Below, piece by piece: positions 51,166 to 61,231 of a stretch of DNA of 64,000 nt. Origin of the DNA: Paratrimastix pyriformis (taxonomy: Eukaryota; Preaxostyla; Paratrimastigidae); assembly GCA_027972325.1 (NCBI GenBank), contig JAPMOS010000038.1, forward strand, positions 140,001 to 204,000, written 5' to 3'. A program made the translations under genes and the position numbers. The notes beneath the pieces were generated by a model. That model ran no database searches. It was not told the origin of the DNA and saw nothing but the letters and a program-made list of their open reading frames with translations. Each line of letters opens with the position of its first letter. The stretch's first letter is position 1.

Positions 51166-52034
51166 CGTTATCACGGGGGTGGTCACGGGTTCAAAAAGCG
51201 GCCGAGAAGTTTGAAACATACCGCGCAAGGTTTATCTCCCGCCCGGGACCCCCGGGCCTTTCCCTGACCCCAGGAGTCGCCTGGGCCTGGGGGCCTGCTG
51301 TGGCGAATGGTCCGTTGGCGCAATGCGGGTTCACGGCGGAGGCCCGACGATGGGTGGCATGTCCGGCACAGCCTCGGCGGCCCCATGTCGCAAGGGTTCC
51401 CCCGGTTGCATTCGATGCTCCTCCCGAAAAGAAACCCCCCGAAGGGTCGAAAAAGAGTCTCACCGCTTGCGAACCATGTTTGATGGAGAAAATGATCGAC
51501 TGATGTCAAAATCCGATGCTGGTCTCAAATCGGAATTCTCTATTCACCAACACCATACATGCATACCCTTCACAGAAAAACAGCATTCAAACTGATTCCT
51601 CGCCCGTGCGACATGCCCGAACTGACCACCATCCGGTGAACATGCGAGAAAACCATCCAGCTCGATGAAACAGACTTAGCCAGGATTGTGTGTCATTTCT
51701 AAAGTATCTGTAACGGGCTCGTGGCCAAAATGAGCGAGATGATCCATGAGGCTACTCGGCACCAGATCAGCGTTTTTAACCAAAATTTCATTGATAAGTT
51801 GTTTTAAAAGAGCCTTGCAAAGGGTGGAATCGATGCCAGAAGGTTGGTTGTCAACTCGATGAACGCACAGCATTCTTGATGCTCCCCAGAGAGAACGGCT
51901 CGAACGAATCGCCCAATTCCTCACCAGCGGAAGAAGAGCATCCCATCTTGATTTTTGGTGGTTGTAGTGGTGAGCTTCGGTGGCAGTGGCAAAGTCAGCC
52001 GCAAAAACAGCTCGTGACCACCCCCGTGATAACG
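51166..52034. mobile_element. Non-autonomous inverted-repeat DNA element flanked by TA
   Basis: Perfect 22-base terminal inverted repeats (CGTTATCACGGGGGTGGTCA and two more bases at 51166-51187; complement at 52013-52034) with TA on both sides (51164-51165, 52035-52036). The 869-base interior has no transposase. Its longest frame (51676-51924, minus) has no recognisable motif. The TA target duplication fits the Tc1/mariner/pogo superfamily. Confidence 0.75.
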
Positions 52035-52036
52035 TA

Positions 52037-54112
52037 TAACGTGGGGGTGAAAAACCCGGAAACGGGCGGCAAAGCCGGAAAGCGGAGAATTCAAATTTTC
52101 AAATTTTTTCTTCGATATCCCTCATATTTACAGTGCATTCAGACGCAAACGAGTTGCAGTTTGAGGGGGAGCGAAGAGCAAAAAAAAAACGAGAAGGGTC
52201 GACTTGAATTATTTTTCAGCAGGGGTGGCCTCCTTGACCCCGGGAACGTCGGCGGGGGGACCAGGAGTGACTGGCGCTGACCGCGCTTGTCCGGCCCGCT
52301 TGCGGGGTGCGCGACGCCCGGCAGGAGTGGCCTCTGGGGTGGCGGGAGTGGCCTTCGGCGTGGCGGGAGTGGCCTCTGGGGCCGGAGGGACACGAGCCGG
52401 CATGGCAGCCAGCTTCTCCATCTCGTCCCACGACTCCTCGGAAGTGTCGTCATCCAGCACGATCCGCCTGACCTTGTTTTGTGGGGGAACAATCGTGTTC
52501 ATGATGGGCCTCGGGTGAGTCGGACGGGTGACCCGGGGAGCGGGAATGACGCATTCGTGGGTCGTGGCCGCGTCGACGTCGAAGGGGCAGAGGCCGCACT
52601 GGGACCACCCCCTCCGGACCATAACGGGCGTGGCAGTGCCTCCGAGTGCATCGAAGGCGGCCTCCAGCACCTGATGGAAGCGAGCCGGGCCATGGGCGAG
52701 TGGTTGGACGGTTGCACATGCAGGAGCAGGGCACAGACAATGACCCGGGTCTCTGCATTCTTGTGGTTTTTCACCATCTCCTCTTCGATCACTTCGTAGC
52801 GGCGGTAGAACAAGCTCTTAAAGTCTGGAAGAACGTGAGCATACACTGCATTCGATTGGGGGTGGCCGACCTCGATTCACCGTCCGATCGAGGGGCTGCA
52901 AGAACGCGGTGCTGTTGGGCAGAAGGAAGAGGATGACCACGTGCTCGCTTTCCAGAAGGGGAGTCAGTCTCTCGACCGCCTCGGTGTGGGCCGCGTAGTT
53001 GTCCATGAGGAGGACGGCAGTCGCGTTGGCGTCGATGCCAAGCGTGGCCCGAACCTCTTTGACGTGGGGGATGAAGACCTTCGTGAGGTATTCCGCGAAC
53101 AGGACGCTGTTGATCCACCCCGACTCGGAGCTGCCCAGGAAGGCGCCCTGGGCCGCTTTAGGGAGTGCGGGCTCCTTCTGAAGATTGGTGAGGATGAGAG
53201 CCGGGGGGACCTTCTCTCCCGCGGCACTGCAGCCGAGGATCAAGGTGCAGTGGTGGAGCTACCGGGGGAGCCGAAGGATGGGGTCGAGGACCGGTGACGT
53301 CCAGACCTTTGGGGGTCGAGTCGCGGACGGTTTCGTCCCTCCGATGGTCACGGCAACCTTCTCATCGCCGGCCGTGCCCGGTTGAAGTGAAGTCTCGTCG
53401 ACGTTGAACAGTAGCTCCGGAGCGGCGGCGCTCTCGATGGTGGCCCTGTTCGTGTTCATCCATTCCTGGACCGCGGAGAAGGGCAGGCGGTGGCTCTGCC
53501 TGGAGATCGGACAAGGGACGTCAGGAGACAGGACGAGCCGACCTTTTCCACGTATCTGGGCTTCTGGAAGACGACCTCGCACTTGGCCGCAACGGCCTTG
53601 ACGGTGCGTTTGGCGAGGGCCGGGACTCGGGATACGTCCCCGTTAGGGCCCGTCAGCACCTCGGCGAGGATCTGGGGGACGTTGATTATGGTTGGCAACG
53701 TGAGGCAGACCATGTCCTTGAAGTGCTTCTTGGTGATGCACTTTCCTGTGGTGGTGGGGGTCAGGGCGACGCGAGGGGGCGCAAAAGGGTCAAACCTGCC
53801 TGTTTTCCGCTTCCACCTTGTCGTGCAAGCGTGCGCACATTTCGGGAGTCACCAGAGGTTGCCTTCCGTTCACCCCTTCCTCGCGGCCGTTCGCCCTGGC
53901 GTCCAGAGCTCTGTAAACGGCCTGGGGGGTTTTTCGGACAAGAGATTCCGCATCTGGGACGGAACACTTCCCGTCCTTTACGAGCTTGACTGCACGCGAA
54001 ATTGGCTTAAGCTGACGGTACTCAGCAGTGAGAAGAAGCTTGCTTGGGCTGGGAGGCGGTTCTTCCATGTCCGGGTTTTTAACCCGTTTCCGGGTTTTTC
54101 ACCCCCACGTTA
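52037..54112 (-). mobile_element. pogo/Tigger-type DNA transposon
   Basis: Terminal inverted repeats of about 31 bases (TAACGTGGGGGTGAAAAACC onward at 52037; complement ending at 54112) with TA at both ends (52035-52036 and 54113-54114). The transposase lies on the minus strand: a Psq/CENP-B-type helix-turn-helix (54068-53790, PQAVYRALDAR), then DDE-domain pieces LLFNVDETSLQP (first Asp), AVLLMDNYAAHT (second Asp) and LPNSTAFLQPLDR (third Asp), and a Pro/Ala-rich C-terminal region (52670-52209). The pieces lie in different frames (54068-53790, 53713-53456, 53582-53259, 53243-52818, 52670-52209). This could be several short introns or decay; I cannot tell which. The perfect end repeats suggest a fairly young copy. 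Confidence 0.85.
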
Positions 54113-54114
54113 TA

Positions 54115-55327
54115 ACCCCCTTTTCTTGTGCCCTCCCCGCGAACCGGGGGGAAGGGGATAACGAATCAACACGAAAAGAACAAAAGAACGGAAAAACAAA
54201 AGGATAAGGTCACTAACCGCAAGGGGCCCTCCTGGCCTGCGCCGGTGGGTCAGCCAGGAAGCTGGCCACGGGAACAGGCAACGAGTCGAGCGTGGTGGAA
54301 GGATGGTTGCAGGTAGTGACCGAAACCCAGGAGGCGTGCATCTCGTGGTTGCCCGCCCAGAGGCAGGCACCCAGGCAGGCCAGGAAGAACTGGCGGGGCC
54401 ACTTGAGGTGGGCGTTCTTGTAGGCCTTGTCGATGACGTCCATGAGCTCCTTGGCACGGGGCGCGAGCTGTCCTGTCGAGGTGAGCGAGAAGGGGAAGAA
54501 GAGCGGGTCCCGCCTGATGTCGCGCAGGCTGGGGTTGTAGCGTCAATCGCCGGCAAAACCAAGACTAAGACGAGGAGACGAGGATAACGAGCTCTGTATT
54601 GGCGGACGAAGGACCGTACCTTATATAGGGCATCGGGGATTAACGGGCCGAAGGTCGGGCCGAAGGCTGTCACGGAGATGTCACGGGGATGTCAAGGCGA
54701 TAGCCGCAACACTGGTTTCTTTCCACTTGGAGGCTTAGTAGGGAACCTTGTCGGGTTGACGAGGGAGATGTGACACCGAGAAAGGGCATCGAGCCCCAGG
54801 CGGCTCATTGGGGGACCAGGGGACTCGTCGACAGGGGTCACGACGTAGAACTTCACGGTTCTGGTGATGGCCTTTTCTTTTCCTCCCGGGATCTCGACAG
54901 CGATGTTGGCGAAGTAGTCAGGGGAGAACACGTTGCCGTCCGGGGTGGCGACGGAGATGCGCTTGGACGGGGGCACAGGCTCACAAGGGACGTCGAGTTC
55001 TTCGAGGATTTCGCGCGAGCAGGTGCTAATTGAGGCGCCAGTGTCGATGATCGGGGCGATGTCTCCCATCGGCCGCCCTCAAGCAGGGCCCGAAGCTCTG
55101 CCCGGGGGCGGTGGTCGTATCCTTCGGCGTCCGAGAGGGCGCTGGAGAAGCCGAACCGGGATGGTGGGACGCCTGCGGTGGTGCGCGCAGAGTGACGGGT
55201 CGAGGACTTCGTGTCGGAGTTGTCGAGGGGCACTGAACACGCTGGGGGCTGGGGTTTCGAGTCGGGGACGCGGGGGCTGCTGGAAGAGAACGTGGGGCAC
55301 TGGGCTGTCAAGGCGATAGCCGCAACA
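54115..55327 (-). mobile_element. Decayed LTR-retroelement fragment with retropepsin domain
   Basis: A fossil. The recognisable part is a retroviral-type aspartic protease (54692-55069, minus) with the DTGAS active-site motif and a downstream GLDALSRC turn. A stretch beginning TGTTGCGGCTATCGCC occurs at both ends of the protease region (reading minus from 55327 and from 54714). The second occurrence leads into a TATATAAGG box, so it probably marks LTR starts. Reverse transcriptase and integrase are not seen. The element is broken and much shorter than a whole one. Family is most likely Ty3-like but not proven. The matching end repeats argue against great age. Confidence 0.6.
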
Positions 55328-55342
55328 GGTCGTCCCAAATGA

Positions 55343-55884
55343 CATCGCACCGGTTTTTTGGTCGCCTCCGACCAGCCGGTTCGAGACACGCAGGCATTGT
55401 TTAAACAGCCAGGAGACAACCGACTGCACTTGACTTAAACTCTCGATGCCCACCATCCTCAAGAGGCGGGCCCACCACCGTGGGGCCCGGGTCCGGGCGA
55501 AGAATGAGCAAGCCAATAAGAAATCGGGTGAGGTCTGTCGTTCGTGTCTTCTCAACCTGTACGACCCGTACTTCAGAAATTCCTCAAGCCGACAAAGATC
55601 ACGGAAGACAACGCCAGCTACCGGCGCCCCTCAAACCCCGACGCCACGGCCCCAACCCAGTCCGTAGCCCCCTCCCTGCCGCCCTCGCCCGCCCTCGCCC
55701 TGGTCGGGGGGCGGGGGTCTGAGCGGTTCCAGAGAATAACTTGAAAACACCCCTCCAATTCCTATCCCACGCGTGCATGATGATGGAGCGGACACGGCTT
55801 TTCGGGAACAAGAAAAACGAAGAAGAAACTACTTCTGCGTTGTTCACTTGGCGGCAGCAGCCTTCTTGTCCTCCTTCTCGATGT
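55343..55884. repeat. Large direct duplication, right copy
   Basis: Counterpart of 49292-49813. It runs from the flank of the LTR fossil through the small spliced gene into the last codons of GluRS, where it is continuous with the intact gene. This is therefore the ancestral position for the GluRS part. Confidence 0.9.
55446..55744 (+). CDS. Small basic protein, duplicated gene copy 2
   Basis: Exons 55446-55532 and 55577-55744 (44-base intron) give 84 aa. It shares AHHRGARVRAKNEQANKKSG and KFLKPTKITEDN with copy 1 (49394-49626). It starts MPTILKRR rather than MPREKLPNYHPPKRR and ends in a Pro/Ala/Ser-rich tail of about 40 residues not found in copy 1. It converges on GluRS, whose stop codon lies 100 bases further on. 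No family is recognised. Confidence 0.45.
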
Positions 55885-58800
55885 GACCATCGGGAATGTA
55901 GTGCAGCACCAAGGGGCGCTGCTCGCGGGTGTAGGCCCGGTCGCAGAAGTAGAAGCCCTTCCGTTCCAGCTGGATGATATCGCCCTTCTTCAGGCTGCGC
56001 AGGCTGGGGTCGCCCAGCAGCTCAACCTCCTCCTTGGAGTGGTGGTTGACAAAGTCCTCGAACTTCTCGTCCTCCTCGATCTTGTCCTTGGTGATCAGGT
56101 GCCCGAAGGTGACGGCCTTGACGGGCAGAAGGTCCTCGGCCTCGGCCAACCAGGTCAACTTGAGCTGGGTGTCCTTGGGGTTACCCTGAAAGAGGGAGCA
56201 GAGACGGACGGAGATCATGAGAGGCGAGAATGTCAAAAAACAAAGCAAGCAAGCACAACACGTCAATGACAAAAGAGGGGAGCCTCAGTTCTGGTGCCAA
56301 ACGTTCAGCGCGCCGTCCCGGGTTGGGAGGTGTCTCACGGTTCAGGAGAGTAAACGTCAGTGGAAGTGACGAATCATCACCAGCTCCACACGATCGCACG
56401 CAACACAGACATCAACGGCAGGGGGCAGGGGGGGGGGGAGGCAGACCTCCAGGTGGAGATGCCCGCGCATGCGCACGACGGCCTCGCCCTCCCGGACCAC
56501 CTCGTCCACGACGCAGTTGCCCCAGTTCATCAGGGTGATCTCGGTGCCGGCCTGGCACAGGGCCGCGTCCTCCTGCTCGAGCAGAATCCGCCGGGCATAC
56601 CGAACCACCTTGTTGCCCACGGTCGGGTTCTTGCGGTGCTTGGGCACGGTGCGGTACTCGGCCTCGGCGGGCCCGTCGGCGATCTCCATCGGCACGGCGG
56701 CGGCCTTGGTCAGGGCGGTGTACCGGGGGGCCACGGGGTCGATGACCTTCTTGTTGATCGACCAGAGCTTGTCCCAGGTCTGCAGGTTGATGGCCTTGGA
56801 GGCGCCCTGCTCGAAGATGAACAGCCGCAGGGCCTCAATGGTCAGGCCGCGGCGGGCCATACCTGGGGGATGGAGACAGGTGGATGTGAGCGCACGGTGG
56901 AAGCAGAGACAGAAAACTGGCAGAGAGGTGGGGGTGGGAGCCTCAGTTCTGGTGCCAAACGTTCAGCGCGCCGTCCCGGATTGGGAGGTGTCTCACGGTT
57001 AAGGAGAGTACGTCAGTGGAAGTGACGAATCATCACCAGCTCCGAAAAACAAATTCACAAAAGAAAAAACAGGAGGAGCATGATCGGGGGGGTGACGGAC
57101 CGCGAATGGTGGGGAAGCGGGGATCGTCCCAGCCCTCGACGAGGCCCTGGTCGACGAACCACTTCAAGCGGCGCTTGGACATGACCGACTTGACAAAGTT
57201 CAGCCGGCTGGGGCAGTGGGAATGGAGGGTGCAAACGATCGATGAGCCACAGAGCCAAAGGAAAGTGGGGCACAAAGGAAACGCGCAATCAAGGAGGTTG
57301 AGGTTTCAGATTCGAACGAGAAACATCAAGAAGGGTCAGCCTCTTCCTATCATAATATAAATTATGTTTTGTTTGAGTTCGAGCTCATCATATCGATTCG
57401 CGCCAGTTCACCATCCCCCCACCACGAGAGGCGGGTCACGTACATACATTTATCACCCCCAGACCTGAAGTCATAGATGCACACCCGCCGCAGGCCCAGG
57501 GCGTCCTGCACCCAGTGGTACTGCTCATTGCGGTCGTGGTACTCGGTGGTGCGCAGGGCATGGGTGACGCCCTCGATCGAGTCGATGATGGGGCAGGCAA
57601 AGTCGTAGCTGGGGTACACCTTGTACTTGGTCTTGGTGATCGGGTGCGGGATCAGGGACACCCGGTACATGACGGGGTCCCGCAGGGCCTTGTTGGTGGC
57701 CTGCATGTCAATCTTGGCGCGGACGCAGTATTTCTGGCCCTGGGGGGATGCAGACAACGAGAAAAAATGGGGATGAGAAAAAGAAGGGGAGGGACGAGAG
57801 CGAAGGAGTCAATGACAAAAGAGGGGAGCCTCAGTTCTGGTGCCAAACGTTCAGCGCGCCGTCCCGGGTTGGGAGGTCTCACGGTTCAGGAGAGTAAACG
57901 TCAGTGGAAGTGACGAATCATCACCAGCTCCACCCATCGCACGCACGCAACACAGACATCGAGACAGGCGGGCGAGCGCAACAGACCTCCTCGGAGCCCT
58001 CCTGCATCATGGCCCAGAGGCGCATGTTGGTCTCGACGTCCTGGTTGCGGCAGCGGGACTCAATCCCGGCGCCGCGCTCCTCCTGCATCTGGGCCTGGGG
58101 GGTGTTGTCGACGTAACCCTTGCCTGCCCGGAGCAGCTGCTCGCAGTAGCGCAGGAAGACGTCGAAGTAGTCCGAGGTGTGGGTCACGATCGACGGGACG
58201 ATGCGCAGGGTCTGCATGTCCTCCCAGATGGCCTGGTGGAACTCGGCCTGGGTGTATGACCGGGGGGGTGGGGGAGACCAGAGAAGTGCAAGTGAGTGAG
58301 AAAACTCGGAAGAGGAAACGCAAAAGAGAGCCGGAAGCAAAAAAACAAGGAGGTTGAGGTTTCAGATTCGAACAAGAAACATCAAGAAGGGTCAGCCTCT
58401 TCCTATCATAATATAAATTATGTTTGTTTGAGTTCGAGCTCATCATAATGATCGGGGGGTTTGTGAATTTGAGTGGGCCAACAATCGGAATGCAGCGCCA
58501 GACAGAACAGACGTTCTCCTTCGCGGGGTTGGTATCATCGAACCGCATAATCATGCGGCCCTTGTACCGGGTGGCGTAGAACTGGTTCAGGAAGGCGGCC
58601 TTGAAGTGCCCAATGTGGAGATAACCCGAGGGTTCCGGAGGGAAGCGGGTGCACACCCAGCCCTCCTCTGCTCCGGGCAGGTCGATATCGAACTGGCCCA
58701 TCTTGGCCGGATCGAAGGCCAGATCGGGGGAGATGGGAATCAGGGGGATCTCACGGCCCAGGGGCGTCACAATTGGGGGCCGGGGCATCTTGGGGGCGGC

Positions 58801-59579
58801 GGTGAGCGCATTAGCAGCAGTCGCCGGGGTCGGGGTCTTCTTGCCAGGGGCAGGAGACGGGGTGCCAGCAGGGCTGGGGCTCGGGCGGGCAAGCATCTTG
58901 CTCCGCAGAAGGCCACCAACAGTGCGGAAGGCACCTACGATTTTTTTTTGTGCGATAATGACATTGCGTGCCGAAAAAAAAAGCCAGACCTTGCCCGTCA
59001 AGGAAATTGAACCAGCGAGCAAGGTGGGGAAGCTTGGGGTCGACCTCACCGAACACTAAAAACAAAGTAACCGGTTGAGTGAATCCAAAAACGTCACAAC
59101 AGACGCTTCAGTGCCCCCCAAACGGCCAGATCGGCCAGAGTGAGCTGGGGCGCAACCATGAAGGTCCGAAGAGCGAGGTGGGTGTTCAGGACTTCACAAG
59201 CCCACTTGCGAGACGCCACGCAGGCGGAGCAGGGGCAAGGGCTTGACAGGAAATTGGAGGAGAATTCCATCCACTGGTCAATCTCGGAGGCCTACGGAGA
59301 AAAAGAGGGGGAATGAAATCATGTGCTGTTTACGAGCCGACCTTCTCCGGAATACGGAGAGAGGCATCAGCCAGATGCCGTGCAATAACGTGGTTCAGTC
59401 GGATGATGGTGCTGTGGCGAGGGTGAAGGGCGATGTATCAGGAGAACAACAGACCCATTCTCGAGCTTCAGAGAAGCAACGAGATCCTCCGACTCGGACT
59501 TGACCAGGCGGACATGGCCAAGCTCGGCAGTCAGGAGGGCGCACCAGGGAAAGGCTTGTTTGGAGAAGCTGAACTCCAT
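55844..59579 (-). CDS. Cytosolic glutamyl-tRNA synthetase with GST-like N-domain
   Basis: Ten exons join in phase to 756 aa: 59455-59579, 59342-59411, 59105-59291, 58990-59055, 58513-58934, 57987-58247, 57465-57739, 57101-57207, 56447-56862, 55844-56185. Residues 1-150 form a GST-like domain ([52 protein letters not shown]), as in eukaryotic GluRS and multisynthetase scaffolds. After an Ala/Pro linker come the class-I catalytic motifs: [15 protein letters not shown] (HIGH), [30 protein letters not shown] and [11 protein letters not shown] (KMSKS-like), then the anticodon-binding barrels. [11 protein letters not shown] and [14 protein letters not shown] point to GluRS, not GlnRS. It charges tRNA-Glu in the cytosol. 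Its nine introns fall into two size classes (see findings). Confidence 0.93.
56262..56410 (-). repeat. Intron repeat R1, copy 1 (introner-like)
   Basis: Lies in GluRS intron 56186-56446 (261 bases). The gene-sense core runs from GGAGCTGGTGATGATTCGTC through CCCGGGACGGCGCGCTGAAC to CAGAACTGAGGCTCCC. It is shared with 56935-57043 and 57809-57960. Confidence 0.92.
56935..57043 (-). repeat. Intron repeat R1, copy 2 (introner-like)
   Basis: Lies in GluRS intron 56863-57100 (238 bases). It differs from copy 1 by a few substitutions and small deletions over about 105 bases. Confidence 0.92.
57307..57390 (-). repeat. Intron repeat R2, copy 2 (introner-like)
   Basis: Lies in GluRS intron 57208-57464 (257 bases), sense orientation. 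It is near-identical to the transporter copy at 6049-6131 and shares an extra AAACCTCAACCTCCTTG with the copy at 58361-58446. Confidence 0.92.
57809..57960 (-). repeat. Intron repeat R1, copy 3 (introner-like)
   Basis: Lies in GluRS intron 57740-57986 (247 bases). It matches copy 1 over about 145 bases, including a flanking GATGTCTGTGTTGCGTGCG. Confidence 0.92.
58361..58446 (-). repeat. Intron repeat R2, copy 3 (introner-like)
   Basis: Lies in GluRS intron 58248-58512 (265 bases), same orientation as the other two R2 copies relative to transcription. Confidence 0.92.
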
Positions 59580-59636
59580 CCTCAACCGTGGGGAACTCTG
59601 CTGTATCACAGAAAACGCGGCGGCTGATTTCGCCTG

Positions 59637-60049
59637 GACCCGACACCACCACTCCCTGCACCTTCGGCGACCCAACCCCAGACCGCCGCCGCAACATCTT
59701 CAAGAGATCAACCCCCTCCCACAGCATCTCCTGAACTCCCCGATAGAATCAAAAAGCAGCCCATCTCCCGCGAAGAGTTGACCGTCCTAAAGATGGCCTT
59801 CACATCACTCGCTGGCGAGGGTAATTCAATTGATGCTCCGATGCTCGCATCCGGGTTTCACAAATTTGGTCGAGATCTGACAGGTCTGTGTCCGCCTGTC
59901 CTCCCCTTCTCAAACCTGGCATCCCAGCCGCGGAGACCGCCGATCTCCTGAAAACATATGCCACCGATGGGCAGTCTTTGACATTTCCAGATTTTCTCGA
60001 GGTCCGCAGGGACGCACCGCCATACGCACACAACACCATGTTAATATAG
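59637..60049 (+). CDS. EF-hand-like protein, 5' end unresolved
   Basis: Two exons are supported: one ending at 59883 and one at 59928-60049 (stop TAG), joined in phase 1 across a 44-base GTCTG intron. The frame is open back to about 59637 without an ATG, so an upstream exon is likely. The readable part has a Pro/Ala/Thr-rich start, then SREELTVLKMAFTSLAGEG, APMLASGFHKFGRDLT, AAETADLLKTYATDG and SLTFPDFLEVR. This is the helix-loop-helix spacing of the calmodulin superfamily, but the loops lack the usual Asp ligands, so calcium binding is doubtful. It converges with the 5-alpha-reductase-type gene (stop 60183). Confidence 0.5.
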
Positions 60050-60182
60050 ATTTTCCGCGCCTGGATAAGCACGTGAAGCAAAGAGCACGAAAATTGGAGA
60101 GTTTTGGATGACGCCGACACGAACCAGGAGACTCGTGCCAGGGAGCATCCCGTCTCCGTCGCCCCGGCTCTTCTGGCGTGTT

Positions 60183-61231
60183 TTACAGAAGGTACGGAAT
60201 GAAGGCCTTGCGGTTCTTCGGGTATTCCGGGAACGTGGCCTTGTACCACTTGTGGTGCGAGACGGCGCGAGGGGCCAAGTTGGCGATGGTCCACTGGGAT
60301 GGGGGCGAGATGCGGAGCATGAGAACATGAGCGAAAGGGCCCTTTTTGACGACAAACAGGGGTTGGGGTGGTGGGGGGAGGGAGGGGGACAGAAAGGTGT
60401 GGATGGATTGCAGACCGCAAGGAAGACCCAAGCGGGAGGGGTGCAGGTGAGGAGGCAGAAGCCAAGCCATTCGACCATCTCGCAGGCGTAGTTGGGGCAG
60501 CTGATCCACCGGAAGAGGCTGCGACCCCACGAAGAGGGGATAGACATTTCATGAAGAATAGATCGTTGTGATCGGAGGTCAGTAAAAACAACATGGCAGA
60601 GGGCATGAGAACACCGACCCACCGTAGGGGATCTTGTACCCAGTTTCGCCGGGCTTACGAAGATTGGCCATCACGTGATCGGCCCACCGGTTTCCGGCCA
60701 TGCCACCGAGGAACAGGCACAAACCGATGAGGAACTGAGGGGATACCAACCTATGCGTGGATCGCCTTCGTCACGTGCGCCGGCCGAAGAGACGACAGAC
60801 CAGGTGACGGGGTAGCTCTCGACGTTTGCGCCGGTCAGGTATTGCGTGAGGAAGTACCCATTGCAGAAATTGAACACAATGGCCATCAAGGAAACAGCAA
60901 TGGGATAAGTAGCCGAGCCCTTCAGCGTGAAGGGATAGATGAAGGTGCGCCGGAAATAGTGAAGCTCGAAAAGCAGGCAAAAAACAGTGGAGACAGCGGT
61001 TTTGTGTTCAGAGAGCAAAAAGCGAATGCCCATAATGAGGAACGCAGGAATTTCCATAAAGAAGAAACTCCACCGTGAGTCATAGCCCTTACCCCACGCC
61101 TTGCTGGCATGGCGCCCGTAGGGAGCAGGAATAAAGAGCAACGTAACCATCACGCAGCCAGCAATAAGTGCCCAAATGCCCATCATCGTCTCGTCTTCAA
61201 GGCCGAACATTGGTCTGCTTGTTTGTTTCAA
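60183..61231 (-). CDS. Steroid 5-alpha-reductase-type membrane enzyme
   Basis: Exons 60801-61231, 60619-60750, 60416-60518 and 60183-60293 give 258 aa, the usual family length. Visible are membrane helices in the first exon, the family segments PYGRHASKAWG and FFFMEIPAFLIMGI, then FLIGLCLFLGGMAGNRWADH, LRKPGETGYKIPYGGLF (NADPH-binding), RWISCPNYACEMVEWLGF and the terminal HHKWYKATFPEYPKNRKAFI with PYLL. The enzyme reduces a C=C double bond conjugated to a carbonyl in steroid-like lipids, with NADPH, in the ER membrane. The true substrate cannot be read from sequence. A second ATG at 61210 would shorten it by 7 residues. Confidence 0.88.

Noticed and set aside
55844-59579. Initial reading as glutaminyl-tRNA synthetase
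   Set aside because: The signature [11 protein letters not shown] and the strand [14 protein letters not shown] are those of eukaryotic GluRS. GlnRS has PEPNGYLHIGHAK followed by a different strand.
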